Shown here piece by piece: positions 25,620 to 36,201 of a stretch of 64,000 nt of DNA. How positions within the stretch are numbered: position 1 is the stretch's first letter; each line of letters starts with the position of its first letter. A program made the translations under genes and the position numbers. The DNA comes from JAVJUS01 sp040220455 (lineage in GTDB: Bacteria > Pseudomonadota > Alphaproteobacteria > DSM-16000 > Inquilinaceae): the NCBI GenBank assembly GCA_040220455.1, contig JAVJUS010000142.1, forward strand, positions 1 through 64,000, given 5' to 3'. The notes under the pieces were generated by a model. The model searched no databases. It was not told the DNA's origin and saw only the letters and a program-made list of their open reading frames with translations.

Positions 25620-26897
25620 GTGACGGCCCGGGCCGAAGGCGCCGGCCGGTCGGGGGCAACGGCGGAGGAAGCCGGGCGGCTGGGCGTCGGGACGGCGCTG
25701 GTGCTGGTCCTGGCGGCGAGCCTGCCGCCGCTCGCGCTGGGGTTGTTCGTGCCCTCGATGCCGACCATCGAGCGGGTCTTCGGGGCCGGCTACGAGTCGG
25801 TGCAGCTCACCCTCTCCCTCTATATCGCCGGGCTCGCCCTCGGCCAGCTCGCCTACGGGCCGCTGAGCGACCGGTTCGGCCGGCGCCCGGCGATGATCGG
25901 CGGGCTGGCGGTCTTCACGATCGCCTCGGTCGGCGGCGCGCTGGCCGGCGGGCTGGGCGCGCTGATCGTGGCGCGCGCGGCCCAGGCGCTGGGCGGCTGC
26001 GCCGGCATGGTGCTGGCCCGCGCGGTGATCCGGGACCGGGTCGGCGCCGACCGGGCGGCCGGGCTGATCGCCTATCTGACCGTCGCCTACATGGTCGCGC
26101 CGATGATCGGCCCGGTGATCGGCGGCTGGCTCGACGAGACGGTGGGCTGGCGCGCCGGTTTCGTGCTGGTCGCGGCGCTGGGCGCGCTCGCCGTCGCCCT
26201 GACCGTCCGCCTGCTACCGGAGACCCGGCCCGACGCCGGCGCGGCGGCGGCGGAGGGCGCGATCTCCGGCCTGATGGCGAGCTTCGGCCGGCTGGTGCGC
26301 ATGCCGGCCTTCCTGCGCCATGCCGCCCTGACCGCGCTGACCACGGCGGCGTTCTTCGGATTCATGGGCGGCGGGCCGGCGGTCGCGATCGGGCAGATGG
26401 GCATCTCGCCGACCGAATACGGCCTGTTCTTCGTCCTGGCGGCGGCCGGCTACGCCGCCGGCAACCTGACCGCCGGCCGGCTCTCGGCACGCTTCGGGAT
26501 CGAGGCGATGATCCGGGCCGGCACGGTGGTCTCGCTCGTCGCCGCGATCGCGCTGGCCGGGCTGACGGTGGCCGGCCGGCTGGAGCCGGTGGGGCTGTTC
26601 GCGACCATGGCGGTGCTGGGATTCGGCAACGGCATGACCATGCCCAACGCCCTGGCCGGCGCCGTCTCCGCCCTGCCGGAGCGCGCCGGCGCGGCCAGCG
26701 GACTTGCCGGCTTCGCCCAGATGGGCACCGGCGCGCTCGCCTCGGCCGCCGTCGGCGCGCTGCTGGGCGACACGCCCCATGCCATGGTGGCGATGATCAC
26801 GCTCGCCACGGCCGCGGCCTTCGTGGTCTCACGCATCACGGTCGCGGGCCCGCCGGCGCCGCCGACGCCGGAGCCCGAGCCCTCGCCGCCGGCCTGA
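25620..26897 (+). CDS. MFS drug-resistance transporter (Bcr/CflA type)
   Basis: A 425-residue, twelve-helix proton-driven efflux transporter. FVPSMPTIERVFGAGYESVQ and LYIAGLALGQLAYGPLSDRF in helices 1-2 are the Bcr/CflA hallmarks, with the loop motif GPLSDRFGRRP after helix 2. Helix 5 carries the antiporter-type motif APMIGPVIGGWLDE. The start is unclear: GTG 25620 (VTARAEGAG) is the best in-frame option close to the first helix. The C-terminus is a Pro/Glu-rich tail. Substrates are not predictable. It is divergent from the cyclotransferase-like gene. Confidence 0.9.
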   Translation: MTARAEGAGRSGATAEEAGRLGVGTALVLVLAASLPPLALGLFVPSMPTIERVFGAGYESVQLTLSLYIAGLALGQLAYGPLSDRFGRRPAMIGGLAVFTIASVGGALAGGLGALIVARAAQALGGCAGMVLARAVIRDRVGADRAAGLIAYLTVAYMVAPMIGPVIGGWLDETVGWRAGFVLVAALGALAVALTVRLLPETRPDAGAAAAEGAISGLMASFGRLVRMPAFLRHAALTALTTAAFFGFMGGGPAVAIGQMGISPTEYGLFFVLAAAGYAAGNLTAGRLSARFGIEAMIRAGTVVSLVAAIALAGLTVAGRLEPVGLFATMAVLGFGNGMTMPNALAGAVSALPERAGAASGLAGFAQMGTGALASAAVGALLGDTPHAMVAMITLATAAAFVVSRITVAGPPAPPTPEPEPSPPA

Positions 26898-27044
26898 GGC
26901 ACGCGGCCGCCCTGGCAGACCCCGCCCGGCGATGCTATCTGACCGGTCCGGGCCGTCATCCTGGGCGGCCCCCCGCCCCCGCGCCCCGCCGCCGGTGCCC
27001 CGCCGGCCGGCGTCCCTCGCCTCGCTGACCGAGAGCCCGACCCC

Positions 27045-28388
27045 ATGGCCGACGCCGACGATCCCCTCGCGCTGCTCGACGCCCTGCTCGCCCGCGCCCG
27101 TGCCGCCGGCGCGGATGCCGCCGACGCGGTGGCGCTCGACGGCACCACCCTGTCCGCCGCCCAGCGCTTGGGCGAGCCGGAGCGCCTGGAGCGGTCGGAG
27201 TCGGTCGATCTCGGCCTGCGCGTCTTCGTCGGCAAGCGCTCGGCCGTCGCCTCGACCTCCGACCGCAAGCCCGACGCCCTCGACGCCCTGGTCGAGCGGG
27301 TCATGGCGATGGCCCGCTCGGTGCCGGAGGACCCCCATGCCGGCATCGCCGAGGCGGCACAGCTCGTCCGCACATGGCCCGATCTCGACCTCGCCGACGG
27401 CCATGAGCCCGACGCCGAAGCGCTGGTCGCGCTGGCCGACGCCGCGGAGGCCGCGGCGCGCGGCGTACCGGGCGTCACCAATTCCGAAGGCGCGGAGGCC
27501 CAGTTCACCCGCACGCGCATCGCGCTCGCCGCCACCAACGGCTTCGCCGGCGGCTACACGGCGACCGGCTCCAGCGTCGCGGTCAGCGTGATCGCCGGCG
27601 AGGGCACGGCGATGGAGACCGACTTCGCCTACACCAGCGCGACCCATGGCGAGGATCTGGAGGCGGCCGAGGCGGTCGGCCGGCGCGCCGGCGAGCGCGC
27701 GGTCAAGTCGCTGGGATCGCGCAAGATCGACACCGCGCGGGTGCCGGTCGTCTTCGACCCGCGCGTGGCCAACGGCTTCCTGCGCACGCTGGCCGGCGCG
27801 ATTTCCGGCCCGTCGATCGCGCGCGGCACCTCCTTCCTGCAGGAGAAGCTGGGCGAGCGCGTCTTCGCGCCCGGCATCACGATCGTCGACGACCCGCATC
27901 TGCGGCGCGGCCGGCGCTCGAAGCCCTTCGACGCGGAGGGGCTGCCGACCGGCCGGCGCGAGCTGATCGCCGACGGCCGGCTGACGACCTGGCTGCTCGA
28001 CCTGCGCTCGGCCCGCCAGCTCGGGCTGGAGCCGACCGGCCATGCCGGGCGCGGCACGACGAGCCCGCCCTCGCCCGGGGCGTCGAACCTCTACATGGCG
28101 CGGGGCGAGCGCGACCCGGCCGCGCTGATGGCCGATATCCGCCAGGGCTTCTACGTCACGCGGATGATGGGCCACGGCACGAACATGGTCACCGGCGACT
28201 ACAGCCGCGGCGCCACCGGCTTCTGGATCGAGAACGGCGAGATCGCCTACCCGGTCAGCGAGGTCACCGTCGCCGGCAACCTGATCGACATGTTCGCCAA
28301 CACGACCCCGGCGAACGACCTGGAGATGCGCTTCGGCGTCGACGCCCCGACCCTGCGCATCGAGGGCATGACCGTCGCCGGGAAGTGA
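27045..28388 (+). CDS. pmbA: TldE/PmbA metalloprotease subunit
   Basis: A 447-residue partner of TldD, related in sequence but without the HExxxH zinc site. Family markers are SVDLGLRVFVGKRSAVASTS, MARSVPEDPHAGIAE, VVFDPRVANGFLRTLAGAIS, TPANDLEMRFGVDAPTLRIE and the GxxxRGTTSPPSPGASNLYM loop (about 336-355). It should form the TldD2E2-type heterodimeric protease with the tldD product encoded 12 kb upstream. ATG 27045 gives the standard length. It converges on the lipid-kinase gene with a 9-bp gap. Confidence 0.95.
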   Translation: MADADDPLALLDALLARARAAGADAADAVALDGTTLSAAQRLGEPERLERSESVDLGLRVFVGKRSAVASTSDRKPDALDALVERVMAMARSVPEDPHAGIAEAAQLVRTWPDLDLADGHEPDAEALVALADAAEAAARGVPGVTNSEGAEAQFTRTRIALAATNGFAGGYTATGSSVAVSVIAGEGTAMETDFAYTSATHGEDLEAAEAVGRRAGERAVKSLGSRKIDTARVPVVFDPRVANGFLRTLAGAISGPSIARGTSFLQEKLGERVFAPGITIVDDPHLRRGRRSKPFDAEGLPTGRRELIADGRLTTWLLDLRSARQLGLEPTGHAGRGTTSPPSPGASNLYMARGERDPAALMADIRQGFYVTRMMGHGTNMVTGDYSRGATGFWIENGEIAYPVSEVTVAGNLIDMFANTTPANDLEMRFGVDAPTLRIEGMTVAGK

Positions 28389-28397
28389 GGGGCCCGG

Positions 28398-29330
28398 TCA
28401 GGGGACCAGCACGCGAATCGGCCGGGCGGCCAGGCGGATGGTGACCGGCAGGGTGCCGATCTCCTCCCCGTCGGCCTGCACCGGCTCGCCGGGCGGCCCG
28501 TCGATGGCGACCTCCCGCCCCGGCACCAGGGCGAAGCCGGGCCGGCGCGCCAACCGCCCGGTGGCGAGCGCGGCGAGATAGGCGACGGTGGCGGCGCGCG
28601 TCGATACCCGGAACAGGCAAGTATTGAGCATCGGTATCGAGAGGTCCGCCTCCGGCGCCAGGAGGAAGCGGCCGGCGTAGTAGCGCCCCCGGCTGACGAT
28701 GACGCAGGCTGCCGAGCCCGTGTCCCGGCCGTCGACCCGGATGGCGAGGCCCGGCGCCCGCCCGGCGACGACCTCCCCCGCCGCCGCCAGGTAGAACGCG
28801 CCCTTGCCCAGCCGGCGCTTGAGCCCACCGCCGACGCGGCGCACCACCCGGGCGTCGAAGCCCGTGCCGACCATCATCAGGAACGGCCGGTCGCCGACCA
28901 GCCCCGGGTGGATCACGCGCTCTCGCCCGTGCACGACGATCGCCGCGGCCGGCCGGCCGCGAAAGGGCAGGCCCAGCTCGTGCGCCAGCACGTTGGCCGT
29001 GCCCATGGCGAGCACGCCCAACGGCGGCGGCCGGCCGTCGGAACGCGCCATCAGGCCATGGACCACCTCGTTGATCGTGCCGTCGCCGCCGGCGGCGACC
29101 ACGGCGCGCAGCCCCGGATCGGCGTCGCGGGCGAGTTCGGCGGCATGCCCGGCATGCTCGGTGGCGCGGACCTCGACCGTCAGCCCCGCCGCGCACCAAG
29201 CCGCGACCGCGCGGTGCAGGCGCGGCAGGCGCCGGACGCCCGCCGTCGGGTTGTGGATGACCAGAAGCGTGTCCGCCAGACCCGGGGTGTCGCCCGAGTC
29301 GGCGCGCAAGATCTGGTGGGTTGCATCCAA
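28398..29330 (-). CDS. Diacylglycerol/lipid kinase family protein (DagK/YegS-like)
   Basis: A ~310-residue kinase of the diacylglycerol kinase catalytic family. LLVIHNPTAGVRRL begins the nucleotide-binding domain, VAAGGDGTINEVVHGL is the GGDGT phosphate-binding signature, and LGVLAMGTANVLAHELGLP and GTGFDARVV follow. The C-terminal beta domain ends with VQADGEEIG. The start is likely TTG at 29330, which has a GGGAG ribosome-binding site 8 bases upstream; frames further upstream run into the divergent gene's promoter. Substrate could be diacylglycerol, sphingosine-like or undecaprenol-type lipids. It adjoins the envelope-lipid cluster. Confidence 0.88.
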   Translation of the reverse strand: MDATHQILRADSGDTPGLADTLLVIHNPTAGVRRLPRLHRAVAAWCAAGLTVEVRATEHAGHAAELARDADPGLRAVVAAGGDGTINEVVHGLMARSDGRPPPLGVLAMGTANVLAHELGLPFRGRPAAAIVVHGRERVIHPGLVGDRPFLMMVGTGFDARVVRRVGGGLKRRLGKGAFYLAAAGEVVAGRAPGLAIRVDGRDTGSAACVIVSRGRYYAGRFLLAPEADLSIPMLNTCLFRVSTRAATVAYLAALATGRLARRPGFALVPGREVAIDGPPGEPVQADGEEIGTLPVTIRLAARPIRVLVP

Positions 29331-29499
29331 ATATGACGCTCCCGTTGCAATCGCATGACGGATGGTTTTTGCTGGCGTTAAGTTTCGGCGAATCCCGGTC
29401 TCCGACCGGTTAATTCGCGGCGACGGCATTGTCGCAGGGAATGTCGGCTTATATACACCGACCGGCAAGGGCAGCGGCGATCCGGGGACGGGCGGGGCC

Positions 29500-30291
29500 A
29501 TGGACGGCGGCAAGCGCTACCGGGCGATCTGGATATCGGACGTGCATCTGGGCACCAAGGCCTGTCACGCCGATTTCCTTCTCGACTTTCTCAAGCACAA
29601 CGACGCCGAGACCCTCTACCTGGTCGGCGACATCGTCGACGGTTGGCGCCTGAAGCGGAGCTGGTACTGGCCCCAGGCGCACAACGACGTGATCCAGAAG
29701 ATCCTGCGCAAGTCGCGCAAGGGCACCAAGGTCTACTACATCCCCGGCAACCACGACGAGTTCGTGCGCCAGTTCGCCGGCCAGCGCTTCGGCGGCATCG
29801 AGATCCTGGACGAGGTGGTGCACACCACCGCCGACGGCCGTCGCCTGCTGGTCATCCACGGCGACCAGTTCGACGTGGTCGTGCGCTACGCCAAGTGGCT
29901 CGCCCATATCGGCGACAAGGCCTATGTCCTGCTGCTGGCGACCAATCACTGGGTCAACGTGGTCCGCCGCCGCCTCGGCTTTTCCTACTGGAGCCTGTCG
30001 GCCTACATGAAGCACCGGGCCAAGCGCGCGGTGGAGTTCATGGGCCGCTTCCAGCTCGCCCTGTCGGAAGAGGCGCGGCGCCGCGGCCTCGACGGGGTCG
30101 TCTGCGGGCATATCCACACGGCCGAGTTCCGCGACATGAACGGCCTCGTCTATTGCAACGACGGCGACTGGGTGGAGAGCTGCACCGCCCTGGTGGAGCA
30201 TTTCAGCGGCGAGCTCGAGATCCTGCACTGGACCGGGGACTCGCAGCGCATCGCCCATCTGCCCGCGGCCGGTCGCCGCGCGGCCGCCTGA
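29500..30291 (+). CDS. UDP-2,3-diacylglucosamine diphosphatase-like metallophosphoesterase
   Basis: A 263-residue calcineurin-like phosphoesterase of the LpxH-related COG2908 group. Metal ligands are readable: ISDVHLG (D, H), VGDIVDGW (D), IPGNHDEF (N, H), HGDQFD and CGHIHTAE (two His). This branch includes the alphaproteobacterial substitute for LpxH in lipid A synthesis, but members also pair with glycosyltransferases whose role is unclear, as here. ATG 29500 (MDGGKRYRAIW) follows GGCGGGG. It is divergent from the lipid kinase gene and 73 bp upstream of a GT4 gene. Confidence 0.88.
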   Translation: MDGGKRYRAIWISDVHLGTKACHADFLLDFLKHNDAETLYLVGDIVDGWRLKRSWYWPQAHNDVIQKILRKSRKGTKVYYIPGNHDEFVRQFAGQRFGGIEILDEVVHTTADGRRLLVIHGDQFDVVVRYAKWLAHIGDKAYVLLLATNHWVNVVRRRLGFSYWSLSAYMKHRAKRAVEFMGRFQLALSEEARRRGLDGVVCGHIHTAEFRDMNGLVYCNDGDWVESCTALVEHFSGELEILHWTGDSQRIAHLPAAGRRAAA

Positions 30292-30364
30292 CCGGCGGCG
30301 CCGACGCCGCCCGCCGCGCCGCGCCCGACCGGACAGGACCGCCGCCCCGAGGAGCCGATCCCCC

Positions 30365-31402
30365 GTGCGAATCCTCATCGTCAGCGACGCCTGGTATCCC
30401 CAGGTCAACGGCGTGGTCCGGGCCCTCGACACCACGGCGCGGCATGCCCGGGACGCGGGCCACGAGGTCGAGGTGATCGGGCCCGACCGCTTCCGTACCG
30501 TCGCCACGCCCGGCTACGCCGAGATCCGGCTGTCGGTCCTGCCGCGCCGCAAGCTGGTCCGCGAGATCGAGGCGGCGGCGCCCGACGCCATCCACATCGC
30601 GACCGAGGGTCCGCTCGGCTGGGCGGCGCGCGGCTATTGCCGGCGGCACCGTATGCCGTTCACCACGTCCTTCCACACCCAGTTCCCGGAGTATGTCTGG
30701 CTGCGCACGCGCATCCCGCTGTCCTGGAGCTACGGCCTGATCCGCACCTTCCACAACGCGGCCGATCACACCATGGTGACGACCGAGACGCTGCGCCGGC
30801 GCCTGGGCGAGCACGGCATCGCGCGCACCGTGATCTGGCCGCGCGGCGTCGACACCGCCTTCTTCCGCCCGCTGGAAAGCGACCTCCTCGCCGACCTGCC
30901 GCGCCCGGTCATGGCCTATGTCGGCCGGGTCGCGGTGGAGAAGAACCTGGAGGCCTTCCTGTCGCTCGACCGGCCGGGCACCAAGCTGATCGTCGGCGAC
31001 GGCCCGTCGCGCCGGGACCTGGAGCGGCGCTACCCCGACGCGGTGTTCGTCGGCGCGCGCACCGGCGACGACCTGGTGCGCCACTATTCGGCCGCCGACG
31101 TCTTCGCCTTCCCCTCGCGCACGGATACCTTCGGCCTGGTACTGCTGGAGGCGCTGGCCTGCGGCGTGCCGGTCGCGGCCTATCCGGTCCAGGGGCCGCA
31201 GGACGTGGTCGGCGGTACCGACGTCGCCTGCCTGGACGAGGATCTGGGCCGGGCGATCGACGGCGCGCTGGCCATCCCGCGGGAGCGCTGCCGCGCCTTC
31301 GCGCTGGAACGCTCCTGGGTCGCGGCGACGGCGGGCTTCGTCGAGCATCTCACGCCGATCGACCCGGCGGCCGCCCGCTGGCCCGCGCCCGCGGCCGCGT
31401 GA
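30365..31402 (+). CDS. GT4-family glycosyltransferase
   Basis: A 345-residue GT-B glycosyltransferase. The N-terminal ILIVSDAWYPQVNGVVRAL, the acceptor-domain TSFHTQFPEYV and the C-terminal nucleotide-sugar site with its E-x7-E pattern (SRTDTFGLVLLEALACGVPV, about 256-275) are typical of the GDP-mannose-dependent mannosyltransferase/SqdX-like branch. YVGRVAVEKNLEAFL is the conserved hinge motif. It follows the metallophosphoesterase in the same operon; such a pairing is recurrent in alphaproteobacteria and suggests a common envelope glycolipid. Acceptor and donor are not established. Confidence 0.88.
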   Translation: MRILIVSDAWYPQVNGVVRALDTTARHARDAGHEVEVIGPDRFRTVATPGYAEIRLSVLPRRKLVREIEAAAPDAIHIATEGPLGWAARGYCRRHRMPFTTSFHTQFPEYVWLRTRIPLSWSYGLIRTFHNAADHTMVTTETLRRRLGEHGIARTVIWPRGVDTAFFRPLESDLLADLPRPVMAYVGRVAVEKNLEAFLSLDRPGTKLIVGDGPSRRDLERRYPDAVFVGARTGDDLVRHYSAADVFAFPSRTDTFGLVLLEALACGVPVAAYPVQGPQDVVGGTDVACLDEDLGRAIDGALAIPRERCRAFALERSWVAATAGFVEHLTPIDPAAARWPAPAAA

Positions 31403-31482
31403 TAGCGTCGCGCCGGTAGGGGCCGGCGCCGGCGAGGGGCGGGCGCGCGGTCCCGACGCGTCCCTCCGCTGCCGGCGAGCCC

Positions 31483-32766
31483 ATGGTGCTGTTCCTCTAT
31501 CGCGCGCTGACCGACCTCGCCGGGCCCGTGGTACCGCGGCTGCTGGGGCGGCGGGAGGCCGCGGGCAAGGAGGATCCGGCCCGCCGGGGCGAGCGGCTGG
31601 GCATCGCCGCGGTTCCGCGGCCGCCCGGCCGGCTGGTCTGGATCCACGCCGCCAGTGTCGGGGAATCGCTCTCCGTCCTGCCGCTCATCGGCCGGCTGCG
31701 CGCGCGCTGGCCGGACGTCACGATCCTGCTGACCACCGGCACGGTGACGGCGACCCGCCTGGTCGCCGACCGCCTGCCGGCCGGGGTGATCGGCCAGTAC
31801 CCGCCGCTCGACCGACGGGCCTATGTCGCGCGCTTCCTCGATCACTGGCGCCCCGACCTGGCGCTGTGGGTCGAATCCGAGCTCTGGCCCAACCTGCTGG
31901 GCGGGCTGGCGGCGCGCCGGGTACCGGCGGCGCTGATCAACGCGCGCATGTCCGAGCGGTCGTTCCGGCGCTGGCGCCGTCTGCCCGGCGTGATCGGGCC
32001 GATGATCGCGGCTTTCGAGACGATCCTGCCCGCCGGCCCCGAACAGGCGGAACGCTTCGCCGCGCTTGGCGCCCGGCGGCTCGGCCCGGTCGGCAACCTC
32101 AAGCTCGCCGCCGAGCCGCCGGCCGCCGACGCCGCGGCGCTGGACACCCTGTCCCGCGCGATCGGCGACCGGCCGGTCTGGCTCGCCGCGTCGACCCACG
32201 AGGGGGAGGAGACGACGGTCGCCGCCGTCCACGCGCGGCTGGCCGAGCGGCATCCGGGGCTGCTGACGATCCTCGCGCCCCGCCATCCGGCCCGCGGCGA
32301 CGCGGTGGCCGAGGAGATGCGGCGCGCGGGGCTCGGCCATGCCCGCCGCTCCGCCGGGGCGCTGCCGGCACCGGAAACGGCCGTTTATCTCGCCGACACG
32401 CTGGGCGAGATGGGGACCCTCTACCGCGCCGCGCCGGTCGCTTTCGTCGGTGGCTCGCTGATCCCCCATGGCGGCCACAACCCGATCGAGCCGGCGGCGC
32501 TGGGCGCGGCGGTGCTCTACGGCCCCCACATGGGCAATTTCGCCGAGATGACGGGGCCGCTGGAGGCCGCGGGCGGCGCGCGGGTGGTCGCGGACGCAGA
32601 GGCCCTGGCGACGGAGGTCGACACGTTGCTGTCCGATCCGGTGGCGCGCCGGCGCATGGCCGAGGCGGCGCGCGGCGTGGCGGCGCAGCGGGCCGATATC
32701 CTCGACCGGGCGGTCGCGGCGATCGCCGGGTTGGTGCCGGGCTTCGACCGGCCCTCGGCGGCGTGA
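31483..32766 (+). CDS. waaA: 3-deoxy-D-manno-octulosonic acid transferase
   Basis: A 427-residue inner-membrane-attached GT30 enzyme adding Kdo to the lipid A precursor. An N-terminal hydrophobic stretch (about 2-20) anchors it. IHAASVGESLSVLPLI carries the catalytic glutamate; WVESELWPNLL, NARMSERSFRRW, STHEGEE, and the donor-binding GGSLIPHGGHNPIEPAALG (about 324-342) are all intact. It is followed 10 bp later by lpxK, so the four genes from 29500 form a plausible envelope/lipid A operon. Whether it adds one or two Kdo residues cannot be told. Confidence 0.96.
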   Translation: MVLFLYRALTDLAGPVVPRLLGRREAAGKEDPARRGERLGIAAVPRPPGRLVWIHAASVGESLSVLPLIGRLRARWPDVTILLTTGTVTATRLVADRLPAGVIGQYPPLDRRAYVARFLDHWRPDLALWVESELWPNLLGGLAARRVPAALINARMSERSFRRWRRLPGVIGPMIAAFETILPAGPEQAERFAALGARRLGPVGNLKLAAEPPAADAAALDTLSRAIGDRPVWLAASTHEGEETTVAAVHARLAERHPGLLTILAPRHPARGDAVAEEMRRAGLGHARRSAGALPAPETAVYLADTLGEMGTLYRAAPVAFVGGSLIPHGGHNPIEPAALGAAVLYGPHMGNFAEMTGPLEAAGGARVVADAEALATEVDTLLSDPVARRRMAEAARGVAAQRADILDRAVAAIAGLVPGFDRPSAA

Positions 32767-32776
32767 GACCGGGCCA

Positions 32777-33796
32777 GTGCGCGCGCCGCGCTTCTGGACC
32801 GCCCGGCCGGGGCTCGCCGGCGCCCTGCTTGCCCCCGCGTCGGCGGTCTGGACCTGGCGGACGCGCCGCCGCCTCGCCCGCCCGCCGACCCTGCGCCCGC
32901 CGGTGCCGGTGGTCTGCGTCGGCAACCTGACCGCCGGCGGCAGCGGCAAGACGCCGGTGGCGCTGGCCATCGGCCGGTCCCTGGCCGAGGCCGGCATCGC
33001 CGTCGGCTATCTTACGCGCGGCCATGGCGGCCGGACGCGCGGGCCGGTGACCGTCGACCCGGCCCGCCACGACGCCCGGACGGTGGGCGACGAGCCCCTG
33101 CTGCTCGCCGCCGTCGCGCCGACCGTCGTCGCCCGCGACCGGGCCGAGGGCGCCCGCATGGCGATCGCCCGGGGCGCGCGCGCCCTCGTCATGGACGACG
33201 GCTTTCAGAACCCCGGGCTGGCCAAGGACCTCTCGATCCTGGTGTTCGACGGGGAGACGGGCTTCGGCAACGGCCGCGTGATCCCGGCGGGGCCTTTGCG
33301 CGAGCCGCCGGCCGACGGCCTCGCCCGCGCCGATGCCGTGGTGATGCTGGGCGAGGACCGCACCGGGCTCGGCGCCGCGCTCGACGGCCGGGACTTCGGG
33401 CGCGGTCCCCTGCCGGTGCTGCGCGCCCGCGTCGAGCCGCCGGCCGAGGAGGCGGCGCGCTGGCGCGACCGGGACGTCGTCGCCTTCGCCGGGATCGGCC
33501 GGCCGGAAAAGCTCTTCGCGAGTCTGGAGGCCGCCGGCGCCCGGCTGGTGGCCCGCGTCGCCTTCCCCGACCATCACGCCTACCAGCCCGACGAGCTCAT
33601 GCGCCTGCTGGAGATGGCCGCCGCCGCTGGCGCGATACCGGTGACGACGGCCAAGGACCGGGTGCGCCTGCCCGCCGGGGTCCGCGAGGCGGTGGCCGAG
33701 CTGCCGGTCGCCGTGGTCTGGGAGGAGCCGGCGGCGCTCGACCGGCTGCTGGCCCCGGTTCGGCTCGCCGCCCACGGCCTGGACGAGACGGTCTAG
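32777..33796 (+). CDS. lpxK: Tetraacyldisaccharide 4'-kinase
   Basis: A 339-residue kinase that phosphorylates the 4' position of the lipid A disaccharide at the inner membrane. The P-loop is NLTAGGSGKTPVALAIG (about 52-68), followed by YLTRGHGGRT and the catalytic-base region VMDDGFQNPGL (about 138-148). FAGIGRPEKLFASLEAAG and VAFPDHHAY are further family signatures. The start is GTG 32777 (VRAPRFW). It lies 10 bp after waaA; cotranscription is very likely. Confidence 0.95.
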   Translation: MRAPRFWTARPGLAGALLAPASAVWTWRTRRRLARPPTLRPPVPVVCVGNLTAGGSGKTPVALAIGRSLAEAGIAVGYLTRGHGGRTRGPVTVDPARHDARTVGDEPLLLAAVAPTVVARDRAEGARMAIARGARALVMDDGFQNPGLAKDLSILVFDGETGFGNGRVIPAGPLREPPADGLARADAVVMLGEDRTGLGAALDGRDFGRGPLPVLRARVEPPAEEAARWRDRDVVAFAGIGRPEKLFASLEAAGARLVARVAFPDHHAYQPDELMRLLEMAAAAGAIPVTTAKDRVRLPAGVREAVAELPVAVVWEEPAALDRLLAPVRLAAHGLDETV

Positions 33797-33958
33797 GAGC
33801 GCCCGGGGACGGCGCGAACCGGCCTGACGTGGCGGGCGGGACGTGGTATGTGCGGGCCTGATCACATATTGTCCGCAGGATCGCCCGATCGCGCCGGCGG
33901 CACCGTCGGCCTTCGCCCTGGTACGGATCGCCCCGCTCGAGAATCGACCGGAACCCCA

Positions 33959-35028
<1,070 letters not shown>

Positions 35029-35032
<4 letters not shown>

Positions 35033-35967
35033 CCGGCGCCGCGCCGCCCGACCTGCGCGCCGGGACCGACGCCACGACCGACGGTCCGGCCGACCCGTGG
35101 TCTGTGGTGATCGCCGCCGCCGCCCGGCGACTGGCGGCGGCTGGCATCGAGGACGGCCTCGGCGACGCGCGCCACCTGGCCCGCCTCGCCCTCGGTGTCG
35201 ACCGGATCGGCCTCGTCGGGCTGCGCGACTCGGTGCCCGACGCGGCCGGCCGGGCCGCCTTCGAGGCGCTGGTCGCCCGCCGCGCGGCGCGGGAACCGGT
35301 CTCCCGGATCGCCGGCCGACGCGAGTTCTGGAGCCTCGATCTCGCGCTGACGCCGGACACCCTCGACCCGCGTCCCGACAGCGAGACCGCGGTGGCGGCG
35401 CTGCTGGACCGCCTGCCGGCCGCGACAGAGGGCCGGGTCCCACGGGTCGTCGATCTCGGCACCGGCAGCGGCTGCCTGCTGCTCGCCGTGCTTGCCGAGC
35501 GGCCGGACGCCGCGGGCCTCGGCGTCGACCGGAGCGCCGGCGCGGTGGCGGCGGCGCGGTCCAACGCGGCACGGGTGGGGCTGGCCGACCGGGCCGCCTT
35601 CGCGGTCGCCGACTGGGCCGCCGCGCTGGGCGGGCCGGTCGACGCGATCATCGCCAATCCGCCCTATATCCGTCGCGGCGACCTGGCCGATCTCGCCCCC
35701 GAAGTGACGGGGCACGACCCTCGCGCGGCGCTGGACGGCGGGCCGGACGGCCTCGACGCCTATCGGGCGCTGCTGCCCGACGCGGTCGCCGCGCTGGCGC
35801 CGGGCGGGGTCCTGGCGCTCGAGATCGGACATGACCAGGCCGGCGACGTGACGGCGCTGGCGGCCGGGGCGGGTCTTGTCGGGCTCGAGACGCGGGCCGA
35901 TCTGGCGGGCCGGCCGCGATGCATCGCCGGAGAAAAACCATTTGGAGATTCGATGCGGTCCGAGTAG
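35029..35967 (+). CDS. prmC: Release-factor glutamine methyltransferase
   Basis: A 312-residue SAM-dependent enzyme that N5-methylates the glutamine of the GGQ motif in release factors. The N-terminal helical domain (AGIEDGLGDARHLAR) is followed by VDLGTGSGCLLLAVLAE (SAM motif I) and the catalytic NPPY at about 210-213 (IIANPPYIRR). HDPRAALDGGPDGLDAYR is conserved in PrmC. Start is GTG 35029 overlapping the prfA stop. The first 20 residues are a variable acidic/Pro-rich tail. Confidence 0.96.
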
Positions 35968-36201
35968 TTTCCCGGACAGCCCGAATGCCGGGGCCCCCGA
36001 CATGGCCATCCGTGTTCGGCATGCAGCGTTCAGGTAATGCTGTATGCCCCGATGATGCCGATCCGCGGTCCCCGTGCTTTCCTGCGGTCCAGGTAAGGAC
36101 CGGCCGCCGACCCGTCGAGACGGACCCGCCGTGCTGATCGGCGCGGAGGCTCTCGGGGCGGCCGAGGCAGATGACAGGCGGAAACAGACGATCAAGGGCG
36201 C

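Noticed and set aside
29331..29513. An upstream extension of the lipid kinase to an ATG at 29513
   Set aside because: It would overlap the start and promoter region of the divergent phosphoesterase, and the added residues do not resemble the family. TTG 29330 has a ribosome-binding site.
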